From Castanea sativa (Eukaryota > Streptophyta > Magnoliopsida > Fagales > Fagaceae), in the NCBI RefSeq assembly GCF_040712315.1, contig NC_134015.1, forward strand, positions 48,701,964-48,765,963: a stretch of 64,000 bases of DNA, in the 5' to 3' direction. Under the pieces are notes generated by a model. That model saw nothing but the letters and a program-made list of their open reading frames with translations. It was not told the DNA's origin and did no database searches. The position numbers and the translations under genes were made by a program. Positions 45,783 through 61,012 of the stretch are shown piece after piece (the stretch's first letter is position 1; every line of letters begins with the position of its first letter).

Positions 45783-46623
45783 CTTTGAGGAAAAGAGAGG
45801 CAGATTGCGCGACGAAGGCAATTGGGTCATAGTGGCAGTGGTTTGCTTGACATGGGTAGAGAGAAAAAAGTTAGATCGGTGACATAGGTGGCAGAGGGAG
45901 GAAGAGAGAAAGAGGACAAATTGGCGATGGAGTCAAGCTTTGCTTGATCAGCAGTGGTAGGCACGACCCAGACGGCAGTGGAGTCAATCTCGGGTTTAGG
46001 TGACCGGCCTCTCTCTCTTTGACATTGGGTAGCTCTCTACCTAGTTCCTTTGGCTTGGTGTGAGTCTATGAGGAGAGGGATGGGTCGGCGGAGAACGAGG
46101 ACAAGGAATGGGTCGGTGAGGATGATGGATGGGTTGGCAGAGTGGCTTGCATGCACAACGGCGGGGTTGTGTGTCAAGGGGTGGCCCAACCCATCACTAG
46201 TAGTACCCTCTCTGGGTTTTTTCTTTGAGCTCTCTCTCTTGCTTCAGTCTCTCTTTAGATTTTCAATCCATAAAACTGAGTTTGAAGGTAAAATGAGTCT
46301 TGCAATTGATTTACGGGTCTGGGGGCCGAATTTTTCTGTCAATGCTATGGTTTTTCGTTTGACCAAATTTTACATGCACAACCAAACACAAGGCAGGGTG
46401 TAAAATATTTTCCCAAATTCATTTTCAGCTGAAACAAATGCAACCTTAAATAATTGATTGATGATATAGCTATTGATCATTAATTTTCTGGAAATTTTGC
46501 AAGCATAGAGGATATAAGAAGAAAATATAATCCAATAGTGGATTTATCAAAATTCACATTCAATAAAAATATATTGAGTGAAATCGTAGTTTTAGTATAC
46601 AACCAAGTTTGTAGCCAAACTTT
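45245..46623. mobile_element. 400-bp TIR element, fourth member, split by a MITE
   Basis: Ends gactacaaacttagttgta and ttggttgtatactaaaact (read in reverse from about 46610) form TIRs of about 40 bases. The element is interrupted at 45459-46445. Confidence 0.6.
45459..46445. mobile_element. Harbinger-like MITE, present only in duplicate unit 2
   Basis: Ends GGCTGCGTTTAACTC and, inverted, GGTTGCATTTGTTTCAGC. Target duplication TTA at 45456-45458 and 46446-46448; unit 1 has a single TTA at 42267-42269. The interior has a GA run (about 45744-45780) and GC-richer DNA with a 117-codon plus frame at 46050 that resembles no protein I know. No transposase. Confidence 0.8.
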
Positions 46624-47198
46624 GTCTATAAAAATCTAAAAATAATGAAACACATTTAAAAATGTACTTTTACAACTTTTGTTAGGCAAATAAAATAATC
46701 AAACATATGTAATACATCAAACATTAAGAAAAAGATAAATAGAAAATAATATGATGATACATAAACCAAGAACATGTTATATAAGTAGCCTCACTAATCC
46801 TTTAAAACCAAGCAATTCAATCCCAGTAACCAAAACAACTAGAAATGGATAAATTTGGAGTTACTTGAGCCCCCAACGACAAGGCGATGACTCAAAGTGG
46901 CATGGGCTGACCTACTTCATTTAAAGTATCAATTTTTTACCTTTATGCTTAAACATATTTCCTTTAGATTAGCAATATAAGGGTCATACTTGTCAATTTA
47001 TATGACCGCTCCTCTCCCCTTTCATATATCTAACCTACCTACTTCATGTTTAAACATCCAAACAAAGGGAAGATATATCTATTCCCCTTCTTCATACTTA
47101 GGGCACGTTTAATACATTATAATGATGATTACTTAGGAATATGAATAAGTAGTACAAGGAATATAAGAAATTGTGATGAATTCCTGTTTAATTTTATG

Positions 47199-48201
47199 TG
47201 TTAGGACATATGTGGATATTATTAGAGACATATGTTATGTAAATTAACTAATCTTTTGACAAAACACACTTTACTTGTAATTGGGTAAAGCTAGAATGAG
47301 TTTAGTACTTCAAGGAAAAATAGTTCAAATATATATTGAAGCCATGCAAATCTATCCAAGAAACAAGTAAATAAGTGTTGTTCATTCATGCTCGACAAAA
47401 TCATATCTATCAAGGTTTAATGATGGATCTCGACAGCAGCTCAATAGAAGCTGTATCTATTGAGAATTACGAAATTTAGATTTTCAGATCTGATTTCACG
47501 CATATCCAAGTGTGTTTGTGTAGAGTTTCTTTTTTCAAAACCCTAGACATATATAAGGATTATTTTAAGGGTCGTCTCAAGTGATGCAAAGTGATTATTC
47601 ATGCATATTGTGACCGGAGACAATTTGCCCTAGTTCATCATATTCTTTGTAAAAGTCACTGCGTCTTTACGCCAAGGGTTTTGTAACCAAATAGCTTCTT
47701 GATCTTCCTCGTTGGATGAACTGAAGAACTTTGCAGCCAACATCTTCCTCAAGTTGGTGTGTTAGTCACGTACTTGAATCTGTGCATCAATTGGTTAGTC
47801 ACATACTTGGATCTGTGCATCAATTGATTGGTCACGTACTGAGAGTCGTGCATTGAAAGGAAAGATTGTCACTAGCTCACAAGTCCAATTGGGTATTGGG
47901 GTAAGGGTTCAACTGTAGGTTCGTATTAGGTACTGAAATTCCTTTTACTTGTAACCGCTTGTTTTGATAATAGTGGATTCTTGGGAGTAGTGACCTTAAA
48001 TTCACCTGGTGGGGTTTTGTCTCAGTGGTTTTCCCCATTCATAAGCAAATCACCTATGTCAAATTTATTTTCCGCTGCATCTAACTTAGTTGGTGATTTG
48101 TTTATGCTACCACGCTTATTGCATGTAATTGAATCTAATTAATTAACTTGACTAATTAATTGATTAATTTACTAAAGGGGTTAGTACATTCTTGGCCTAT
48201 C
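47199..48201. mobile_element. Solo LTR, Copia-like, present only in duplicate unit 2
   Basis: About 1003 bases starting TGTTAGGACATATG, with TTTATG at both edges (47193-47198 and 48202-48207). Unit 1 carries the empty site with one TTTATG (about 42919). The sequence style (cacctggtggggttttgtctcagtggttttcc) is that of a Copia LTR end region. The last bases are CCTATC rather than the canonical CA, so the right terminus is unusual or the target duplication is 5 bp with a non-CA end. It contains three tandem ~30-bp units at about 47762-47860. No internal domains, as expected after LTR recombination. Confidence 0.75.
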
Positions 48202-48231
48202 TTTATGAACTAGCTCTCCTAGAAATAAAAT

Positions 48232-48420
48232 ATGGCTTCGCTAATGAATGGCAAGAAAATGACTTCCCATTGTAGCTATCAAGCAATGGGTGGTCAATCC
48301 TCCTCCAAAACGAAATCTTCCCTCTCATCTGTCAATCTGTCTTCGTCACTTGTTAGCTCCATCATGTATGTTGACATAGTTTATTTATTTTTATTTCTTT
48401 CCAAACTCTTCAAATTCTAA
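48232..48420 (+). CDS. Paralogue of the doubtful small open frame
   Basis: MASLMNGKKMTSHCSYQAMG..., 62 codons, equivalent to 42949. The differences are mostly amino-acid changing, and the frame closes early in AT-rich DNA, which argues against a maintained protein. Confidence 0.15.
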   Translation: MASLMNGKKMTSHCSYQAMGGQSSSKTKSSLSSVNLSSSLVSSIMYVDIVYLFLFLSKLFKF

Positions 48421-48896
48421 TTTATTTGGTCATGTATATCTTTTCCTTGTCATAATTATTGTGAATCAATTGGATTTAAGTATGGTAAGATCATGAAGGC
48501 AAAGTGTGAATTTGATAGTGATTGAATTCAACGGTGACATTCAGAATTAGAAGTTATAAATTGGTAGAAACGGACAAAATCAGGAGTAAATTTTGTTTCT
48601 CAATTTTCTCTCTAATTTTAGAGAATTAGATTTGGCGGGCCTAGGTGGAAAACACCCAAACCTCTCCCATTTTTCTCTCCCTTTTCTCTTGTGAACCAAA
48701 TAGTGAAAAACCCATCTTTTTTAGTCACCCACTTTTCATACCAACCAAACACATTCTAAAATATAATGGCACTTTAAATTAGTGTTTTCCTATCATCATG
48801 ACTCTTGTACTCGGGAGGTGGTCTATGGTTCCAATGCAATTCCCTTTTTTTTTTAATTATTATTTAAGAAAAAACAATTTGTTATGTCCTATTAAC

Positions 48897-49175
48897 GGAT
48901 TCAGATCTTCTAGATTTCATAGGCTACTCTACCAAATAAATTTCCTTAAATCTTAAACATTTTTTAATGATTTAATGATCTAGATTTTACCATATCAGCA
49001 TTCTACTAACAATAATCTTAATTGTTTTGTTTACAACATTATTTTATTATTTTAATAATATTGTTAGTGGAATGCTAACATGACAAAATCTTGACCCTTA
49101 AATCATAAAAGAGCTGTTAGGATTTAAAAAAATTTATTGGTAGAATACCCTAAGAAATTTAGAAGATCTAAATCC
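48897..49175. mobile_element. Mutator-like MITE with 9-bp target duplication, unit 2 only
   Basis: 279 bases, a long imperfect palindrome. Ends GGATTCAGATCTTCTAGATT and, inverted, GGATTTAGATCTTCTAAATT. Both flanks carry CCTATTAAC (48888-48896 and 49176-49184), a 9-bp duplication. Unit 1 has one copy (43604-43612) with no insert. This matches Mutator-type insertion. No coding sequence. Confidence 0.85.
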
Positions 49176-49800
49176 CCTATTAACAAGAAATTTTAAGTCC
49201 ATTTTTCAAAAATATTATGTATTAATATTAAAACCTTGCTTGTTTTGATAAGTGGTTAAAACCTTACATGTCTAGAATATAACTTATTAAAAAGAATTTA
49301 TTTTCTTATGACTTTTGAGTGAAGTTAATGATGTGCTTTTATGTTAGAATATCATTCTCTTTCTCCCTTGTGTGAGTGTGTTTGTTACTCAAAAAAATAA
49401 ATAAATTTAAATCTATTTTAAAAATAATTTTTTGAAGGATTTTTTTTTTAAGCTATCTCAAACAAACACCAAAGATCCAGTACTCAAAAAAGCAACAACG
49501 AAAAAAAGAATTATCAAACTGTAGAAAGTGAAGTGTCTCTTGACCAAAATTATCATTGATTTCATGATTTGTTGTAAACCTTACACCCATGTAATATTAC
49601 CCATATGCCATTTACGAAAAAGACAATAAGATCAATAAGGAAATTCTTTTAAAGTGTCATAAAGGCCTACTTTTTTTTTTTTGAGAAAATAAAGGCCTAT
49701 TAATTGATTCAATTCTGAAATTTGAATTGAATGTGTACAGAATTGGAAAGAAATAGGTAAATGGCGGTAAATTGTGGCAATACTTTAATTGATGATTGAG

Positions 49801-56247
<6,447 letters not shown>

Positions 56248-57041
56248 GGAAATTTTTTAGAATACAGAGCAGATATGGCTGTTGTAGAGTGCCTTTGATC
56301 ATCTTCACCAAAATGGTCCATCTAGAAGTAACAATGGAATAAGTTGAGGTTTAAATTGATGTTCTGAGCATTGGATAGAGAGTTGTAGCATGTTTATTGG
56401 TGGAAAGAGATTGTTTCTCTTCCATATGATCAGTTTTTATTATGGAAATATGGTAATCTTTCTGAGATCTTGCAGTTTTTTTTTAAATATATATATTTAT
56501 GAGTGAGTTTGATCATTCCCAAGAAAAATTGGGAGGGATATTTGAAGCATTCACCTCTGATTTACCTTCCCTTCACGAGGTGTGGCCCTCATTACAAACA
56601 GGGCTGCTCCGGTATTAAATGTCACTTTTTTATGCTTGGTGTTTTTTGAATGTGACAATGGGGCCTTACAAGGATTACTGCAATTTATAAACTATAAAGA
56701 GCTCTTGAACTGAACCATGGTATTATAAGTAAACAAAATAAAATTGAACAGATGTGAGGTTCATTATGCTCCAGCTCCACCTCCAGCTCCAGCATTCTGG
56801 TCTTAACTGGTCTAAACAAACAAGAATGTCTAGATTGCAGCAACTAACCTGAAGGAACTTAGGAAGGCACAATTGCCATTAACTAATGTAGTCCTTAGTA
56901 GATTTTATTCAAAAACTTGGACATATAAGTATAACAGCTCAATCTAATTATTGGATTCCAATTGTTTTGAAAATTTCAAATATAATTGTGACCTTTTGCT
57001 TCTCATGCCACTCTCACAATGTTGGTATCATTTAATAACAC
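56248..57041. other. SPDS 3' UTR and intergenic spacer
   Basis: The first few hundred bases after the stop are probably 3' UTR. Nothing else is recognised before the minus-strand pseudogene. Confidence 0.5.
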
Positions 57042-57800
57042 TCATCCATCGATAGCCTCAAATTCTCTTCCTACCTCATTTTCTAAGATCTGCTTCTTGC
57101 AATCATGGAAATATATCACCCAGACCGCCCACTTAATCAAGTTCCCCTGGCAGAACAAACAAACCCGTACAACAATCTGACTTCTTCTGTGATTGCATAC
57201 AATGAAGAGGCATGGGAACCTTAGATAAAGTACCCCAACAAAGAAAACAAGTATTAAAAGAACTCCACAGCTTTCAGTACCCGAGCTTAAATATGCAGAG
57301 GGCATTAATGCTTCTGTCCCGTGTATCTCCTCCACTATGGAGATCACAATACTCTGTTCCCAACAGCTCTGCATTCCAAGTACACTGTTAACCATAGTGA
57401 TGCAAGTAACATACAACTTGACAAGAAGACAACATGGAGGGATGTGACAAGAGTGCCTTCAAACCCTGCACTGTTGGTGCTAGTAGCATAGCATCTCACT
57501 GAGAGCCATTGGTTTCTCTTCTGTATATAATTTTGATTCTAAATCAATGGTCACAATCACAGTGAACAGCTCTAGGAGATGGAACACCAGATAATAAAGA
57601 TCTAGTTGAGCCAAATTATGAGAAAAATAGATAGTCATTCTTCATGGTTTCATGGAGCAGTGTTTCCAATTATAGTTGAGACTACTAGAGGATTGTTTGA
57701 GGATCTCTGAGGTTTCAACCAGAGTTTTCTGAAAACAAATATAGAAGTGAACAAAGAAGAACAGAGGTGTGAGGTGACAAACGTGAAGATGATGAACTTG
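57042..57800 (-). pseudogene. Decayed multi-pass membrane protein gene (paralogue of 58474-59565)
   Basis: The C-terminal 124 codons stay open and align with the intact neighbour: SIVISIVEEIHG, PSAYLSSG, GVLLILVFFVGVLYLRF and HDCKKQILENEVGRE. Upstream (57420-57730) the homologous segments (EMIH..., LFELFTVIVT-like, VETYDIL-like) are present, but broken by stops and indels. A long TA run (57804-57860) lies at its 5' edge. Gene remnant by local duplication. Confidence 0.7.

Positions 57801-57803
<3 letters not shown>

Positions 57804-57860
<57 letters not shown>
57804..57860. repeat. (TA)n microsatellite
   Basis: About 28 TA units upstream of the membrane-protein pseudogene. Confidence 0.9.
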
Positions 57861-57863
<3 letters not shown>

Positions 57864-58473
57864 ATGTGAATTTCAAAGCTTCTTGGAGTATAATAAAGAA
57901 TTAAATATTCTGCTTTGGCAAAATATGCTTGGTCTCCTGCTTCATGATTTCCACTTCCAGTAAAGTTAAATGGGAGGATTCTTTTTAAGAGGAATCAACA
58001 TGATTGATGGTTATAGTGCAGCAAGAACACTTTAAACACAATTGGCATTGGAACCACCGATTTGATTGACCGTGACTTCAAAAAACTTGTAACTCATTGT
58101 ATTGGATTGACAATCTCAGAAAACCGTGGCTTTCACTCATGCACTTAAAACACCGGGGGAAATTTACAAAAGTGAAGTTTTATTTGTTGTACACATAGTA
58201 CCTTTTATTCAAAGATTTAATCAATTCTCTTATATTCCCAACAAAGGGAGTTGCATATACCATAATAGTAACATGTCTCATACCACAAAGGCAAGATGAA
58301 CAACAGCAGAGAGTATTTTTTCCATTGACATTAACTGGATCTACATAAAAATTTTCTGAGGAACGGGAGTGATATAAGAAATACATAAATTAAGAACACA
58401 AAAGATTATCGTAATACATTCATAGTTGCAAAAATGACTCCCTACATTATAAATGCAAAAAACCATTTCCCAG
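57861..58473. other. Spacer between the membrane-protein pseudogene and gene
   Basis: AT-rich. The part nearest 58473 is probably the 3' UTR of the minus-strand gene. No gene is seen. Confidence 0.4.
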
Positions 58474-59565
58474 TTATGCAGCAAATTCAACATCTCGTCC
58501 TACTTCCTCATCAAATTTCTTCTCTAAAGTTCGCTTCTTGCAATCACAGAAATATACCATGCAGACTAACCATTTCAGTACATTCCCCAAGCAGAACAAG
58601 CTAATTTGTGCAACAATTCCTATTCCTCCTTCATAGCATCCAAAATAGAGGCATGTCAACCTTAAACCCAGTCCCCAAACAAAGAAAACAAACATCAAAA
58701 GCACTCCACGCCCCTTACTACCTTTACAAAGATAATCAGAAAGAGCCAATGCTTCACCCCCATATATCCCCTCCCACACTGAAATGACAATACTCATATT
58801 CCACATAGCACTCCATTCCAAGTATTTTACTAGTAGTAATAGAAAAGCAGCCCCATAAAACCCTGCAAAGAACACTTCAATAATAGAATTTTCCAAAATA
58901 AAATAATATGTGACTAACCATATCAATCCAAGTAAAGTACAAGTTGATATGTAGAGAACATAAATGGATGTGATAAAAGTGCCTCTCAATCTTGCTCCAC
59001 AAATGGGTTTATGTATCATCTCCTTGAGAGTCATTGGTCTCTCTTGTGCATGTATCTTTGATGACAAATCAACAGTCACAATCACAGTGCAAAGCTCAAA
59101 GAGATGAAGTGGCACCAGATAAAGGAAACCAAGTTGAAGCAATTCATAAAAAACATGTTTGGTCATCTTGTTGTGTATGAAGTTAGGTACAGGCCAATCT
59201 GAGTAACCAGGAGTTTGCTTTAGGATATCATAGGTTTCAACCAGAGTCTCTTGAAGGAAACTTTCATAGTAAACCATGAAGCCAAAAAGAGGGAGTGAAG
59301 TCAGCAAGATGAAGATGATGAAGTTGAAGTTCTTGAAAGTGATTATTAGAGCTTCTTTGAGAATATCAAAGACCCCCAGCTTCTGGTTTCTGATATCATG
59401 ATTCTTCTCAATCAGCTTCTCGTTCAGCATAATATGATTGTCGTTCATCTCAAAATCTTTCTTTTGCAAGCTCAATGTTAACACAGTCGATGGATGAAGA
59501 TGATGAGAGTGGACTTGACTTTCATTTGCTAACAGAAGGAACACAAGATAGAAAAATGGTGTCAT
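58474..59565 (-). CDS. Plant multi-pass membrane protein of unknown function
   Basis: Single open exon, up to 363 residues. A start at the internal Met about 40 residues in (MNDNHIML) is also possible, since the first 39 residues look like a separate hydrophobic lead. It has about six hydrophobic segments (near 80-100, 140-165, 200-225, 230-250, 285-305 and 320-345), which suggests an integral membrane protein. Recurrent motifs: GVFDILKEAL, WNMSIVISVWEGIYGGEAL, SDYLCKGSKGRGVLL and VYFCDCKKRTLEKK. This is a plant family seen in tandem clusters, with no function known to me. Two decayed relatives flank it (57042 and 59778). The intact frame supports a real gene. Confidence 0.8.
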   Translation of the reverse strand: MTPFFYLVFLLLANESQVHSHHLHPSTVLTLSLQKKDFEMNDNHIMLNEKLIEKNHDIRNQKLGVFDILKEALIITFKNFNFIIFILLTSLPLFGFMVYYESFLQETLVETYDILKQTPGYSDWPVPNFIHNKMTKHVFYELLQLGFLYLVPLHLFELCTVIVTVDLSSKIHAQERPMTLKEMIHKPICGARLRGTFITSIYVLYISTCTLLGLIWLVTYYFILENSIIEVFFAGFYGAAFLLLLVKYLEWSAMWNMSIVISVWEGIYGGEALALSDYLCKGSKGRGVLLMFVFFVWGLGLRLTCLYFGCYEGGIGIVAQISLFCLGNVLKWLVCMVYFCDCKKRTLEKKFDEEVGRDVEFAA

Positions 59566-59777
59566 GGACCCAAACGTCTTTGGCCCACTTAATTAATTAA
59601 TTGATTATTTTGGAGTATTTGGACTATTTCAAGTTAGTAGTTGCGATTTTTCATCACTGAGAAGACATTAAATCAGACAGAATGACTAACCAGTTGGATG
59701 GTTTCCATGACCAATTCAAAGCGGATCATTTTATGGACTGTTTAGTTAAGCTAATAGGTTCTTTGCGCCATAATTTA

Positions 59778-60060
59778 TTAATATGAACCATTTATTCCAT
59801 CCCATCTAAAAGGCATTTCATTCACGCTTTTTTTATCAACTAATATGCCTTCAATATTGCCATACATTAATCCTTCAGTCCCAAATATGTACACTGCTAG
59901 TTGTGCAGCATAAGCTGCACTATATAATACAACAAAAGGCACATGATGCCCAAAGTACCTCACAATAGCATTGTAGTTTGTTGCTAATCATATTGATGCT
60001 AGTAGTATACAAGTTGACAAGAAGTCAAATGCCAATTTTTTAATACGAGTGCCTTTTTTT
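59778..60060 (-). pseudogene. Remnant of the same membrane-protein family
   Basis: Short stretches match the neighbours: the segment cattaatccttcagtcc resembles the family's GTEALM-type region, and 60003-60055 resembles the stretch before the intact gene's IYVLYIS segment. It is too broken for a frame beyond 61 codons. Confidence 0.4.
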
Positions 60061-60294
60061 TTTTCTTTTTTTGGTAAACAATACGAGTGCCTTAAAATCT
60101 TGTACTGGCAAATTCTAGAATTATAATTACACAAGTATAGAAGTGCAATCATAATAATACAGCTATAGTACAATGTGTCTAACTGGGCGTGGACCTAAGA
60201 ATAACAAAAGTACCCTGGCGTATGAGACTTAGTAAAAGTTCAAAGTACCCTGAAGAAGATGATGACAGAAAAATTGGTATTCAATTATTTATGT

Positions 60295-60506
60295 TTAGTC
60301 TGCTCATGAAACACATCATTATTTGCAATTTGAATTAGGCTGAGATTGTCGAAATAGATAGGTATGGGAGAGGAGAGAGTCCATATCTTGAAACAATCAT
60401 TGCAACCAAAGAAGCTCAGAAGTGGTTTCAATCAAGGCTCAATACTCAACCTCTATGCTAGAATGAGCAACTACAATTTGTCTATTGTTGCATCATGAAA
60501 TGAGGT
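60295..60506 (-). pseudogene. Copia RNase H fragment (older element)
   Basis: On the minus strand it reads IVVAHSSIEVEY then ALIETTSELLWLQ then LFQDMDS, separated by stops: the RNase H end of a Copia polyprotein. It is cut at 60506/60507 by the LTR of the next element. Confidence 0.65.
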
Positions 60507-60820
60507 GTTGTGCAGATAGCACTTCAAGACTCAAACTTATAACAATAAATAAGCGAAAATTAAATAACAAGCACACATAAAGAACACAAGAATTTACGTG
60601 GTTCGGCAAACTGCCTACCTCCACGGCGACGATGGAGAAATTTCACTATAAAAAATAAGGAGATACAATAGTGCACAATAATACTCTCTAGAAACCCAAA
60701 TCCCAATACACCCTAACTCTCTCTCACCCACAAGACAAGAAAACACTATTTTTCTTCTTATGCGACTGCTGCTAGGTTTTTAGGAATTCTCTTATTCTCT
60801 CTTGCTGTATAACACAAACG

Positions 60821-60910
<90 letters not shown>

Positions 60911-61012
60911 GTCATAGGTCGGCTGTACTAGGATTTATATTTCTAGTTGTATTCGGTTTAGAAGACCAAATTGGGCTTGGTAATTCAAGCCACACTGGGC
61001 CCAACATCAACA
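60507..61012 (-). repeat. 3' LTR of a Tork-like Copia element
   Basis: On the minus strand it starts TGTTGATGTTGGGCCCAG right after the purine-rich caaggtagaaatt tract and ends CTGCACAACA. It contains the acgtggttcggcaaactgcc block typical of such LTRs. A TA run of about 40 units (60826-60908) lies inside. Confidence 0.7.
60826..60908. repeat. (TA)n microsatellite in LTR
   Basis: About 40 TA units, interrupted once near the right end. The plus-strand Ile/Tyr frame over it is not a gene. Confidence 0.9.

Larger units (their letters stand above)
45101..49800. repeat. Second tandem duplication, unit 2
   Basis: Counterpart of 41913-45095, enlarged by a Harbinger-like MITE (45459-46445), a solo LTR (47199-48201) and a Mutator-like MITE (48897-49175). 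Each of the three is absent from unit 1, with clean joints. Confidence 0.85.

Noticed and set aside
46050..46403. 117-codon frame in the Harbinger-like MITE
   Set aside because: Lies wholly inside a non-autonomous element; composition is repeat-like and there is no domain.
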